From contig JBAOIN010000016.1 in assembly GCA_037045455.1 (NCBI GenBank), positions 124,001 through 188,000 of the forward strand: a DNA stretch of 64,000 nt, written 5' to 3'. This stretch comes from JADKAV01 sp037045455. GTDB lineage: Bacteria > Actinomycetota > Actinomycetes > S36-B12 > UBA10799. The stretch's first letter is position 1. Every line of letters starts with the position of its first letter. The notes beneath the pieces were generated by a model. The model saw only the letters and a list, made by a program, of their open reading frames with translations. It did not search any database and was not told where the DNA came from. Shown here one piece after another: positions 51,657 to 62,522 of this stretch. Made by a program: the position numbers and the translations under genes.

Positions 51657-52199
51657 ATGTCTGTTCGTAGGCCCTTCGTCGTGGCTGCCGTCGCCGCCCT
51701 TCCGCTCGGTGTGCTGCTCATGACCTCGTCGAACGCTGCCGAGACGACTGGCGTGGCCGGGTCCATGAGCGTCTCGAACCCCTCGCCGGTGAAGGACTCG
51801 GTCCTCAAGGCAAGCACGAAGACCTCCTGGCGAGGTGCTGCATCGCGGGAGGATCGCGCCAGCCGTGCCGCGTCCCCGCACGAATTCGGGACGATCGCCT
51901 ACAACAAGTGGTTCGCGCGTGTGTACATGGCCGACAAGTACGGCTGGGGCGCCGATCAGTTCCGCGCACTCGAGCAGTTGTGGCAGCGGGAGTCCGGCTG
52001 GAACCAGCACGCCCAGAACACGTCGTCGGGCGCCTACGGCATCCCGCAGGCGCTACCGGGCTCCAAGATGGGCAGCTTCGGTGCGGACTGGACCACGAAC
52101 CCCGAGACCCAGATCAAGTGGGGGCTGTCCTACATCAAGAGCGTCTACGGCACCCCAAGCGGAGCCCTGGCGTCCTCTCTGAGCCGCGGCTGGTACTGA
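51657..52199 (+). CDS. Secreted SLT-like cell-wall protein 1
   Basis: 180 residues with a signal peptide (FVVAAVAALPLGVLLMTSS). C-terminal 100 residues are a lysozyme-like (transglycosylase SLT) fold: LEQLWQRESGWNQHAQN with the catalytic Glu in RESGW, SSGAYGIPQALPGSKMG, ETQIKWGLSYIK, and a terminal Trp-Tyr. Paralogue of the next two proteins; likely muralytic or wall remodelling. It begins 51 bases after phoH2. Confidence 0.85.
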   Translation: MSVRRPFVVAAVAALPLGVLLMTSSNAAETTGVAGSMSVSNPSPVKDSVLKASTKTSWRGAASREDRASRAASPHEFGTIAYNKWFARVYMADKYGWGADQFRALEQLWQRESGWNQHAQNTSSGAYGIPQALPGSKMGSFGADWTTNPETQIKWGLSYIKSVYGTPSGALASSLSRGWY

Positions 52200-52234
52200 C
52201 AAACCACACAAATCACCGCTAATCGGACCCTTCT

Positions 52235-52250
52235 CGTGAGATACCTCACA
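52235..52250 (+). promoter_or_regulatory. CRP/GlxR-type box upstream of SLT-like gene 2
   Basis: CGTGAGATACCTCACA, GTGA-N6-TCACA, 75 bases before the ATG. Centre differs from the boxes of genes 1 and 3. Confidence 0.6.
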
Positions 52251-52324
52251 GGAAGCGCGGTTGCCCGGCGTGGTGGCGATGGGGATGGTGGAAATTGAAC
52301 CGCCGCCCACGACGAAGGTGATTG

Positions 52325-52756
52325 ATGAAACGCGCGCTCGTTGTTCCTGCCGCCATGCTCGCCGTGCTGGGGACCGCTTCTGTCGCCCAGGCTGGCACGC
52401 GCGATGTGCCGCGACCGAGCCGCTCGGAGGCGCCTGCCCGCTTCGGAACTGTCGCCTACTCCCAGTGGTACGCCCAGCAAGCCGCCGCAATTCGCTACGG
52501 CTGGAACGGCAAGCAGTTCGCGGCGCTGAAGTGGATCTGGTTCCACGAGTCGGGCTGGAACTACAAGGCCGTGAACCGCTCCAGTGGCGCCACGGGCATC
52601 GCCCAGGCACTGCCGGCCAGCAAGATGCGCACCTACGGCGCCGACTACCGCACCAACCCTGAGACGCAGATCGACTGGGGCCTGGACTACATCAAGACCC
52701 GCTACGGAACCCCGATCAAGGCCAAGCAGTTCTGGCTGCGTCACCACTGGTACTGA
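52325..52756 (+). CDS. Secreted SLT-like cell-wall protein 2
   Basis: 143 residues, signal peptide (RALVVPAAMLAVLGTASVAQA). Catalytic core KWIWFHESGWNYKAVN with Glu, SGATGIAQALPASKM, ETQIDWGLDYIKTRYGTP, terminal HHWY. Shortest of the three; the linker between signal peptide and core is minimal. ATG 52325 chosen as the plausible start of the signal peptide. Confidence 0.85.
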   Translation: MKRALVVPAAMLAVLGTASVAQAGTRDVPRPSRSEAPARFGTVAYSQWYAQQAAAIRYGWNGKQFAALKWIWFHESGWNYKAVNRSSGATGIAQALPASKMRTYGADYRTNPETQIDWGLDYIKTRYGTPIKAKQFWLRHHWY

Positions 52757-52851
52757 CCGCCTGTCCGGATTTGCAAACGGTTTCGCGGGTCAGCGGTCAA
52801 GAAGCGGCCGGATCGGGCCGATCCTGGCCGAGCGGTTTGCACATCCGGACA

Positions 52852-52867
52852 CGTGACCCGGCTCACG
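52852..52867 (+). promoter_or_regulatory. CRP/GlxR-type box upstream of SLT-like gene 3
   Basis: CGTGACCCGGCTCACG, GTGA-N6-TCAC, 64 bases before the ATG. Confidence 0.6.
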
Positions 52868-52931
52868 ATTGTTCGCCCGGGCCACCGGGGATCACGAGGG
52901 TGCACGCATCACACCCCTCAGGAGTTTCTCG

Positions 52932-53417
52932 ATGTCCAAGATCCTCGCCGGCGCTCTCGCGGCGCCCCTGCTGCTCGGTTCCGTGGCTGCTGTTCCGGTT
53001 GCCGCCGACAGCACCACGACCACCGCGACCGCCAGCGCCACCGGGCAGGCGAAGAAGGCCTCCCGCACCGTGGCTCCGTCCCGCTCGAGGGCGCCGTACC
53101 GCTTCGGCAGCATCAACTACAACAAGTGGTACGCCAAGCACTACATGGCCTACAAGTACGGCTGGGGCAAGAAGCACTACCGCGCCCTCGTGAAGCTGTG
53201 GAACCACGAGTCCGGCTGGAATCAACGTGCGCACAACGGTGGATCCGGAGCTCACGGCATTCCGCAGGCCCTGCCCGGTTCAAAGATGGCCAGCGCCGGC
53301 AAGAACTGGCGCAGCAACCCTGAGACCCAGATCAAGTGGGGTCTGTCCTACATCAAGGGCCGCTATCACACTCCGGCCTCGGCCTGGAACTCCTGGCAAC
53401 ACAAGGGCTGGTACTGA
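52932..53417 (+). CDS. Secreted SLT-like cell-wall protein 3
   Basis: 161 residues. Signal peptide (KILAGALAAPLLLGSVAAVP), Thr/Ala-rich linker, then KLWNHESGWNQRAHN with the catalytic Glu, SGAHGIPQALPGSKM, ETQIKWGLSYIKGRYHTP and terminal GWY. ATG follows AGGAG. Ends just before an intrinsic terminator, which closes the trio. Confidence 0.85.
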   Translation: MSKILAGALAAPLLLGSVAAVPVAADSTTTTATASATGQAKKASRTVAPSRSRAPYRFGSINYNKWYAKHYMAYKYGWGKKHYRALVKLWNHESGWNQRAHNGGSGAHGIPQALPGSKMASAGKNWRSNPETQIKWGLSYIKGRYHTPASAWNSWQHKGWY

Positions 53418-53433
53418 CCCAGACACGACAAGA

Positions 53434-53467
53434 CCCCCGCAGGTTTGGGCCGCGGGGGTTTTCGTTT
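53434..53467 (+). terminator. Rho-independent terminator
   Basis: CCCCCGC (53434-53440) pairs with GCGGGGG (53452-53458) and is followed by TTTTCGTTT. A classical intrinsic terminator 17 bases after SLT-like gene 3. Confidence 0.85.
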
Positions 53468-53481
53468 CACCAAACGGTGAA

Positions 53482-53652
53482 CTAAGGAACCACTGATCAA
53501 TCATGTCCCGGCTGCAACGCGCCTGAGCGGGCGATCTGCGTCGCCCCGCATCTAGGGCCATAGCGCTGCTATGACCCACGATGTGGGGCTTGCATCTCAC
53601 CCTCTCAGCCACGTTTCGCGCAGGACACAGCATTAATCAGTACTTCCCTAAG
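53482..53652. mobile_element. MITE-like element, 171 bp
   Basis: CTAAGGAACCACTGATCAAT (53482-53501) and, in reverse complement, CTTAGGGAAGTACTGATTAA (from 53652) are imperfect terminal inverted repeats; similarity continues inward for about 20 more bases (CATGTCCCGGCTGC / TGTGTCCTGCGCG). The inside has no ORF. It fills the gap between the terminator and the fumarase stop. No transposase is present; the family is not identified. Confidence 0.55.
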
Positions 53653-53658
53653 CGCAGG

Positions 53659-55329
<1,671 letters not shown>

Positions 55330-55372
55330 GTGACCAGCCTATTCCGCGCTCAAGTCGGGTCCGAACCGATGC

Positions 55373-55378
55373 GATACT
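55373..55378 (+). promoter_or_regulatory. -10 element GATACT of the deacetylase gene, leaderless
   Basis: GATACT ends six bases before the GTG at 55385. Confidence 0.5.
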
Positions 55379-55384
55379 CACAGT

Positions 55385-56140
55385 GTGCGTAAGGGGATCT
55401 GGATCGGGGTTCTGGCCGCTGCCATGAGCCTTGGCCTGACCGCTGCCCCGGCTTCTGCCGCCAAGCCTGCGCCGCGCAAGATCGTGTACTTGACCTTCGA
55501 CGACGGCCCCAACAGCGGCAACGATCCACGACTGCTGCGCATCCTGCGCCGGGAGCAGGTGCAGGCCACGTTCTTCATCGTCGGGCAGAGCCTGGCGGCC
55601 GACCCCGATGCCGTCAAACGGCTGTACCTGGCCGGGCACGCGATCGGTAATCACACCTGGGCGCACGAGGACTTGACCCATCTGTCGACGACCGGGATGG
55701 CGTCGACTCTGCGCGCCACGCAGCGCCTCATCGGTCCGGTCGGCGGTGCCTGCATGCGACCGCCTTACGGAGCCGTGAACACCAGCGTGGTGGCCGAGGT
55801 CAACCAACTCGGGATGCGCATGGTGATGTGGGACGTCGACCCGCAGGACTGGGCCCACCAGGACTCGGTCTACATCGCCAACCACGTGATCAGCCACGTG
55901 CGCAACCGCTCGGTTGTGCTGCTGCACGACGGCGGGGGACCGCGGGTGGCGACCGCGACAGCGGTGCGGACGATCATCCCGGCGCTCAAGGCGCGTGGCT
56001 ACGAGTTCCGTACAGTCCCGGCCTGCCGCGTGCCGTTCCGGATGGATCTGCTCGGCGCGGCCAAGATCGACCAGCCGAAACCTGAGCCGACACCGACGCC
56101 GCAACTGGCGGTGCCCACCCCGAGCCCGACCTCTCCCTAG
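55385..56140 (+). CDS. Secreted polysaccharide deacetylase
   Basis: 251 residues with signal peptide (KGIWIGVLAAAMSLGLTAAPASAA). NodB-fold carbohydrate esterase 4: YLTFDDGPNSG (catalytic and metal Asp), GNHTWAHEDL (metal His pair), RPPYGAVN, LLHDGGG (His). It probably deacetylates peptidoglycan or another wall glycan. The proline-rich C terminus (PTPTPQLAVPTPSPTSP) may span the wall. Rv1096 is the mycobacterial counterpart. Confidence 0.92.
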   Translation: MRKGIWIGVLAAAMSLGLTAAPASAAKPAPRKIVYLTFDDGPNSGNDPRLLRILRREQVQATFFIVGQSLAADPDAVKRLYLAGHAIGNHTWAHEDLTHLSTTGMASTLRATQRLIGPVGGACMRPPYGAVNTSVVAEVNQLGMRMVMWDVDPQDWAHQDSVYIANHVISHVRNRSVVLLHDGGGPRVATATAVRTIIPALKARGYEFRTVPACRVPFRMDLLGAAKIDQPKPEPTPTPQLAVPTPSPTSP

Positions 56141-56143
56141 ACT
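56138..56143 (+). promoter_or_regulatory. -10 element TAGACT of the DUF4245 gene, leaderless
   Basis: TAGACT overlaps the deacetylase stop and ends six bases before the GTG at 56150. Confidence 0.5.
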
Positions 56144-56149
56144 GACCCG

Positions 56150-56650
56150 GTGGCCGACGATCGCTCGAAGCGCGGGTTCCGCGATCTCATCCTCAGCATG
56201 GCCGTCGTCGCCGTGTTCGTAGCTTTCCTGTTCGCCGTGGTCTGGCGTCCCACACCGGAAGCCGTGAAGCCCGTCGAGACCAAGTTCGCGCTGGAAGCCG
56301 CTCGCTCTCAGGCCGACTATCCCGTGCTCTTCCCGCAGGGGCTGCCTGCGGGCTGGACCCCCACTTCTGCGCGGTTCGAGGGTTCGACCTGGTTCCTCGG
56401 TTATGTCACCCCCGAGCAGCAGTATGTGGCGGTGACCCAGACCGATGGCGACGTTGCCGAGTTCGTCAAGGAGCAGACCCTGGAGGGCCAGCCGGACGGT
56501 TCCCGGACGATCGCCGGCCAGCAGTGGCAGCAGTACGTGGCCGGTGATCAGCGCTCGCTGGTGCGCACCGGCAACGGCTCCACGACCGTAGTCACGGGCA
56601 CTGTCGATTACGACCAGTTGCAGGCGTTCGTCGAGAAGTTGCAGTCATGA
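56150..56650 (+). CDS. DUF4245 membrane protein
   Basis: 166 residues: one N-terminal membrane helix (LILSMAVVAVFVAFLFAVVW) and a beta-rich outer domain (YPVLFPQGLPAGWTPTSARF, GTVDYDQLQAFVEKLQ). DUF4245, function unknown; counterpart of Rv1100 near xseA. GTG start with leaderless promoter. Its stop overlaps the xseA ATG. Confidence 0.87.
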   Translation: MADDRSKRGFRDLILSMAVVAVFVAFLFAVVWRPTPEAVKPVETKFALEAARSQADYPVLFPQGLPAGWTPTSARFEGSTWFLGYVTPEQQYVAVTQTDGDVAEFVKEQTLEGQPDGSRTIAGQQWQQYVAGDQRSLVRTGNGSTTVVTGTVDYDQLQAFVEKLQS

Positions 56651-57834
56651 CGTCGCTGGAGGAACCCTGGCCGCTGCGGGTCATGCTCTCGCAGTTCAAC
56701 GACTATGTCGGCAAGCTCGGCCAGGTCTGGGTGACCGGTGAGATCTCCAAGAAGCGCGTGACGAATGGCAACGTCTTCTTCACCCTGCGGGACGAACTCG
56801 GCTCGCTGAGCGCCGACGTGATGATCCACCCGAAGTCATTCGCACAACTCCCGCGCACGCCCGCCGAGGGCGACCGCGTGATCCTGCGGGTCAAGATGCA
56901 CGTCACCCGGCAGACCCGGATCCTGCTGCGCGCCAGTGAGATCCACCTCGCGGGTCTGGGCGACCTGCTCGCCGAGATCGAACGCCGCCGGCGGTTGCTG
57001 GCCGACGAGGGGCTGTTCGCGCCTCATCGCAAACGCCGCCGGCCGCTGATCCCACGGGCGGTCGGGGTCGTGACCGGCCGCAACTCCGATGCCCTCAAGG
57101 ATGTCCGGCGGATCGCCACCAGCCGATTCCCAGGCGTGCGGTTCGAGGTGCGCGAGACCGCGGTACAGGGTTCGGCTGCGGTGCCCGGCCTGATCAAGGC
57201 GCTGCGCGAGCTCGAGGCTCACCCGGACGTCGACGTGATCATCGTGACCCGCGGCGGTGGGTCGTTGGAGGATCTGCTGCCCTTCTCCGACGAGGGGTTG
57301 GTACGTGCCGTCGCCGCGATGTTCACACCGGTCATCAGCGCAATCGGACACGAGGCCGACCGGCCGATCCTGGATGACGTCGCCGACGAGCGGGCGGCTA
57401 CTCCGACCCACGCGGCCACGCTGGCCGTGCCGGACGTCACCGAAGTCGTCGCCCACATCGCACATTTGCGGCAGCGGTTGCGCAATCGTGTCGTCGCGCA
57501 CCTGGATCGTGACCGCAAGCTTCTCGAGGCGTGCCGCACGCGCCGGGTCCTGGCTGATCCCGCCTGCCTTCTGCAACCCCATCGGGAGCGGCTCGTGCGA
57601 TTGCAGGAGCGGCTGCAACCTTGCACCGAACGAGCGGTGGAGCGCAACCGTGTGGACCTCGCCGGGTTGGAACTGCAGCTGCGCGCGCTGTCTCCGCAGG
57701 CCACGCTGGACCGTGGCTATGCGCTGGTGACGGACGCGGATGGGATGCTGGTGCGCGAGCCCCCGGCGGCTGGGTCGCGCGTCCATGTTCGCGTGCAGTC
57801 GGGCGGGTTCGGCGCGGAGGTGCGAGATGAGTGA
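56647..57834 (+). CDS. xseA: Exodeoxyribonuclease VII large subunit
   Basis: 395 residues. N-terminal OB fold (LGQVWVTGEISKKRVTNGNV), then the catalytic region (PRAVGVVTGRNSDALKDVRR, IIVTRGGGSLEDLLPFSDEG, PVISAIGHEADRPILDDVAD, THAATLAVPD) and a helical C terminus with the final DRGYALVTD. Degrades single-stranded DNA with XseB. Coupled to DUF4245 and xseB. Confidence 0.93.
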   Translation: MTSLEEPWPLRVMLSQFNDYVGKLGQVWVTGEISKKRVTNGNVFFTLRDELGSLSADVMIHPKSFAQLPRTPAEGDRVILRVKMHVTRQTRILLRASEIHLAGLGDLLAEIERRRRLLADEGLFAPHRKRRRPLIPRAVGVVTGRNSDALKDVRRIATSRFPGVRFEVRETAVQGSAAVPGLIKALRELEAHPDVDVIIVTRGGGSLEDLLPFSDEGLVRAVAAMFTPVISAIGHEADRPILDDVADERAATPTHAATLAVPDVTEVVAHIAHLRQRLRNRVVAHLDRDRKLLEACRTRRVLADPACLLQPHRERLVRLQERLQPCTERAVERNRVDLAGLELQLRALSPQATLDRGYALVTDADGMLVREPPAAGSRVHVRVQSGGFGAEVRDE

Positions 57835-58033
57835 GGAACCGCTGACGTTCGAGGCCGCCCGCGACGAGCTCGAGCAGATCGTGCGCCGGCTCGAGGACGG
57901 CAACGTCACCTTGCAGGAGTCGCTGGACCTGTGGGAGCGCGGGGAGAAGCTGGCGGCGCACTGCGATCAACTCCTCGGCCAAGCCGAGCAGCGGCTGCAG
58001 GCGGCCACAGCGCAGGAGGACGAACCCACGTAG
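57827..58033 (+). CDS. xseB: Exodeoxyribonuclease VII small subunit
   Basis: 68 residues: LTFEAARDELEQIVRRLEDG, NVTLQESLDLWERGEKL, typical XseB helical hairpin. ATG overlaps the xseA stop by eight bases. Confidence 0.93.
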   Translation: MSEEPLTFEAARDELEQIVRRLEDGNVTLQESLDLWERGEKLAAHCDQLLGQAEQRLQAATAQEDEPT

Positions 58034-58036
58034 CAT
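58031..58036 (+). promoter_or_regulatory. -10 element TAGCAT of ispH, leaderless
   Basis: TAGCAT overlaps the xseB stop and ends six bases before the GTG at 58043. Confidence 0.5.
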
Positions 58037-58042
58037 TGAACG

Positions 58043-58993
58043 GTGGGTAAGGTTCTGCTCGCCGCTCCGCGCGGCTACTGTGCCGGCGTCGAGCGGGCGG
58101 TGATCACCGTCGAGAAGGCGCTGGAGTTGTACGGGCCGCCGGTCTACGTCCGCAAGCAGATCGTGCACAACGTGCACGTCGTCGCCGACCTCGAAGCGCG
58201 TGGCGCGATCTTCGTCGACGAGACCGAAGAGGTCCCGGAGGGCTCACGGCTGGTGTTCAGCGCGCACGGTGTCGCTCCGGCAGTCCACGATCAGGCCGAC
58301 CAGCGCAATCTCACCACGATCGACGCGACCTGCCCCCTGGTGACCAAGGTGCACAACGAGGCCAAGCGCTTCGCCGACGCCGGCTATCAGATCCTGCTGA
58401 TCGGCCACGAGGGGCACGAAGAGGTCGAAGGCACGGCCGGCGAGGCTCCGGAGGCGATCACCGTCGTGGACAACCCCGAAGCCGTCGAGGGTCTTGCCAT
58501 CGACCCGGACCGGCCCGTCGCCTGGCTGTCCCAGACCACCCTGAGCGTGGACGAGACGATGGAGACGGTCGAACGTCTGCGCACCCGGCTGCCAATGCTG
58601 ATCGACCCGCCCAGCGACGACATCTGCTATGCCACGCAGAATCGGCAGGCCGCCGTCAAGGAGATCGCCCCGCGCTGCGATGTGTTGATCGTTGTGGGGT
58701 CCGAGAACTCCAGCAACTCCGTACGCCTGGCCGAGGTGGCACGGGAGGTCGGGACTGCGAGCTACCGAATCGACGACTGTGACCAGCTCGACCCGGCCTG
58801 GCTGGCGAATGCGCAGACCGTCGGCGTCACCTCCGGTGCTTCGGTTCCGGAGTCGCTGGTGACCGGTCTGCTCGGTTGTCTGGCCGATCTCGGGTTCGAC
58901 GACGTCGAGACCGTTAGCACGATCGAGGAGAGTCTGGTCTTCGCTTTGCCGCCGGAGTTGCGCAGGGATCTGAAAGCCGCCGGCACCCGATGA
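58043..58993 (+). CDS. ispH: 4-hydroxy-3-methylbut-2-enyl diphosphate reductase
   Basis: 316 residues. Last step of the MEP isoprenoid pathway, a [4Fe-4S] enzyme: cluster Cys in RGYCAGVERAV, DATCPLVTKVH and DICYATQNRQAAV, with catalytic THxGxxxE-like region VFSAHGVAPAV and IGHEGHEEVEG. Supplies IPP/DMAPP for the isoprenyl transferase nearby. GTG start fits the leaderless promoter. Confidence 0.95.
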   Translation: MGKVLLAAPRGYCAGVERAVITVEKALELYGPPVYVRKQIVHNVHVVADLEARGAIFVDETEEVPEGSRLVFSAHGVAPAVHDQADQRNLTTIDATCPLVTKVHNEAKRFADAGYQILLIGHEGHEEVEGTAGEAPEAITVVDNPEAVEGLAIDPDRPVAWLSQTTLSVDETMETVERLRTRLPMLIDPPSDDICYATQNRQAAVKEIAPRCDVLIVVGSENSSNSVRLAEVAREVGTASYRIDDCDQLDPAWLANAQTVGVTSGASVPESLVTGLLGCLADLGFDDVETVSTIEESLVFALPPELRRDLKAAGTR

Positions 58994-58996
58994 TTC

Positions 58997-59482
58997 TCAG
59001 CGGTGGAGGATGAACCGCCGGACCATCACGATCAGCGCCGCCGCACCCGTGCCCGCGAAGATCCAGGGCGCGTTGTAGGCCAAGCCCGCGACCACCATGG
59101 CTACCTCGCGCAGCCAGAGGTTGTCCCGGTCGCCGCGCAGCAATTCCGGCTGCCCGGCCACCAGGATCGCCGTGAAGTAGGCAAGTGGTGGCGTGATGAT
59201 CGTGGTTGACAGATCGCGATAGCCGACCGTCGCGGCGACCAGCACCGACACGATGACGAACACACCGCCCGTGATGGCTGTGATGCTGCCGTTGATCGCA
59301 GTGTCGCCCAACGCCGTGAGGATCGTGAGCACGAACGTGATCAGGATGCCAAGCCCCGCCCGCAGGCCGCTGGATGCGGGCGCGCTGGAATCGGGCGGCG
59401 TCACACCTTGCACGGTAGTGGCAGGTTCTGGGGTCTCCTGGACCGACACCCCGCCGGTCGTCGTCGGCTCCTGAATGCTCAC
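58997..59482 (-). CDS. DUF6542 membrane protein
   Basis: 161 residues: acidic/Pro-rich N terminus and about four membrane helices (LGILITFVLTILTALGDTAI, GGVFVIVSVLVAATVGY, LAYFTAILVAGQPELL, AAALIVMVRRFILHR). Pattern of DUF6542, common beside ispH in actinobacteria. GTG 59482 has -10 TACGGT six bases upstream. Tail-to-tail with ispH. Confidence 0.8.
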   Translation of the reverse strand: MSIQEPTTTGGVSVQETPEPATTVQGVTPPDSSAPASSGLRAGLGILITFVLTILTALGDTAINGSITAITGGVFVIVSVLVAATVGYRDLSTTIITPPLAYFTAILVAGQPELLRGDRDNLWLREVAMVVAGLAYNAPWIFAGTGAAALIVMVRRFILHR

Positions 59483-59488
59483 CAACCC

Positions 59489-59494
59489 ACCGTA
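59489..59494 (-). promoter_or_regulatory. -10 element TACGGT of the DUF6542 gene, leaderless
   Basis: On the minus strand TACGGT ends six bases before the GTG at 59482. Confidence 0.45.
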
Positions 59495-59524
59495 ACCCGC
59501 GCGGTCGCCCGCGCCCGCGCACGC

Positions 59525-60550
59525 CTAGCCCGTGTCCGCCTGCAGTGCCACTGATCGTGGCCGCACGTCGATGGGCGTCACCTCGGCCACCTCCCCGTCC
59601 AAAGCCGCCAGCTCGGCCAATCGGCGGGCCGCCGGCATCACCCGGGTCTCCAGCGAACCGACGAACTGGTTGTACCCGGACACTGCATCGCCGAGGTCTT
59701 TGCCCAGCCGCGACAGATGTCCGTTCATCGTGGCCAGCCGCTGGTGTACCAGTTCACCGGCGCTCAGCACCTCCCGGGCTTGGCCTGCGATCGCAGCCTG
59801 CTGCCAGGCCCACGACACGCTGCGCAAAGTCGCCATGAGCGTGGTCGGCGTCGCGAGCACGATCTTCTTCGCGAACGCGGTCTGCAACAGATCCGGGCGT
59901 TCCTGCAAAGCGACTCCCAGCATGTGCTCGGCGGGCAGGAACAGCATCACGAACTCCGGGGAGCCGACCGCTCGCCAGTACTGCTTGGCTGAGAGCCGAC
60001 TCACGTGATCGGCCACGGCTGCCGCGTGCAACCGAGCCTGATCCTCGTCGCTCAGGTCAGGATCCAAGAAGGCGTCCAGCGGCACCTTGGCGTCCACGAC
60101 GACCCGGCGGTCTTCACCCAGTTCGATGACCATGTCCGGTCGCTGGTCTCCGAGAGTGACCTGTTGCTCGAAGTGCACGTGCTCGAGCATCCCGGAGGCC
60201 TCCACGAGGCGACGCAACTGCATCTCGCCCCACGCCCCCCGGCTCTGGGTGCGGGACAGTGCCTCGGTGATCCGCTGGGCCTGGCCCCTCACGTCCTGTA
60301 CCGAGGCCGTGACCTCCCGGCTCACGGCGAGGACCTGCTCGGACAGCCGGCTCATGGTGTCCATTCGCGCCCGCTCCGCTTCCGATACCCGGCCTTCCAG
60401 CGAGGTCATCGCCTGCTGCAGCGGTTGCAGCGTCGTCTCCAACTCTTGCCGCGCCGCCAACTGCTTGGTCAGCGCGCGCACCTGCGGGCGTTGGGACGCA
60501 AGGCCCAACACGAACGCGACCACTGCTGCCACCAGAACCCAGATCGTCAT
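59525..60550 (-). CDS. rmuC: DNA recombination protein RmuC
   Basis: 341 residues. N-terminal membrane helix (TIWVLVAAVVAFVLGLA), a coiled coil, then the RmuC nuclease-like domain (RGAWGEMQLRRLVEASGM, QRPDMVIELGEDRRVVVDAK, VMLFLPAEHMLGVAL, PTTLMATLRSVSWAWQ). PD-(D/E)XK-type fold thought to act on DNA structures. ATG 60550 selected as the start of the membrane helix; GTG further upstream possible. Confidence 0.9.
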   Translation of the reverse strand: MTIWVLVAAVVAFVLGLASQRPQVRALTKQLAARQELETTLQPLQQAMTSLEGRVSEAERARMDTMSRLSEQVLAVSREVTASVQDVRGQAQRITEALSRTQSRGAWGEMQLRRLVEASGMLEHVHFEQQVTLGDQRPDMVIELGEDRRVVVDAKVPLDAFLDPDLSDEDQARLHAAAVADHVSRLSAKQYWRAVGSPEFVMLFLPAEHMLGVALQERPDLLQTAFAKKIVLATPTTLMATLRSVSWAWQQAAIAGQAREVLSAGELVHQRLATMNGHLSRLGKDLGDAVSGYNQFVGSLETRVMPAARRLAELAALDGEVAEVTPIDVRPRSVALQADTG

Positions 60551-60660
60551 GCCCGCAGCATGGGGCAGGGGTACGACAAAGCCACGCCCGGCGGTTTCGG
60601 TGGTTAACCCGGGCGCTGCGCCCACCTGGTCCACCAGAAGCCACCATGGTGCCGCTTTCC

Positions 60661-60666
60661 TAGAAT
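60661..60666 (+). promoter_or_regulatory. -10 element TAGAAT of ychF, leaderless
   Basis: TAGAAT ends six bases before the GTG at 60673. Confidence 0.5.
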
Positions 60667-60672
60667 TGCCGG

Positions 60673-61743
<1,071 letters not shown>

Positions 61744-61747
<4 letters not shown>

Positions 61748-62076
61748 CCGCTGAGTCTGACCCGCTTCACCCACCTGGCCGCCGCCGGCTTCGCAGTGCG
61801 GTGCGTGCTGACGGCTACGAGACCTGGACGATCGAGGCCGAGCAGTACGACGTGTTGCGCGCCTTCATCCTCGACAAGGTCGGCGATCTCGACGACGGTG
61901 ATGGGGTCATGCTCAAGACGCTGATCGAGGTCGCTGAAGTGGAACTCGCAGGGCACCCGCGGTTCCCGAGCGGGCGTTTCACGAATTGGATCAGGTTCGT
62001 CAAGGTGGACTTGGAATGTGAAGGCGTGATCGAGCGGGTGGGAACACGGTCTCCGCAGCGCGTTCGACTCGCCTAG
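61744..62076 (+). CDS. DUF6958-like small protein
   Basis: 110 residues: VRADGYETWTIEAEQYDVLR, VMLKTLIEVAEVELAGHPRF, PSGRFTNWIRFVKVDLECEG. Resembles a group of small proteins of unknown function. GTG overlaps the ychF stop. Converges on the kinase-like gene, ends overlapping by four bases. Confidence 0.65.
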
Positions 62077-62510
62077 ACCCCTCTCAGTAGGACCTCGAGG
62101 CGGTCAGCCAGCTCGGCAATCGGCGCCCGGCCGTCGAGTTCGACATCCGCCGCCCGTCGTAGCAGGGGTTCGACCTCTGCAACGTAACGGCGTACCTCGG
62201 CTTGATCCGCGGCCGATTTGCCGTAGGGGCTGTTCGTTCGCGCTCGCAATCGCGCCAACAGCACCTCGAGCGGGGCACTCAGCAGGACCACGTGATCGAA
62301 GGCAAAATCGCCCTGGTTCTCCACCGTCCCCGAGACGCAGACGGTCTCTTGCTCGAGCAGCGCGGCCATCCGGTGGGCATCCCAGAGCCCGTTCGGCAGT
62401 GTCCACCCGTCGTAGTCGGTGTCGACGGTAAGGAACCCGCGTGCGGCCAACTCCGCAAGCAGCGTGCTCTTGCCGGCGCCGGACATCCCGGTGACCAGAA
62501 CCCGCGCCAT
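62073..62510 (-). CDS. Small P-loop ATPase / kinase-like protein
   Basis: 145 residues. Walker A VLVTGMSGAGKSTLLAELA, DTDYDGWTLPNG, lid-like GKSAADQAEVRRYVAEVEPL. Looks like a shikimate-kinase or gluconate-kinase-sized nucleotide kinase; substrate unknown. -10 TAGCCT lies six bases before the ATG and overlaps the stop of the FnIII ORF. Confidence 0.8.
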   Translation of the reverse strand: MARVLVTGMSGAGKSTLLAELAARGFLTVDTDYDGWTLPNGLWDAHRMAALLEQETVCVSGTVENQGDFAFDHVVLLSAPLEVLLARLRARTNSPYGKSAADQAEVRRYVAEVEPLLRRAADVELDGRAPIAELADRLEVLLRGV

Positions 62511-62516
62511 GGTTGC

Positions 62517-62522
62517 AGGCTA
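62517..62522 (-). promoter_or_regulatory. -10 element TAGCCT of the kinase-like gene, leaderless
   Basis: On the minus strand TAGCCT ends six bases before the ATG at 62510. Confidence 0.45.
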
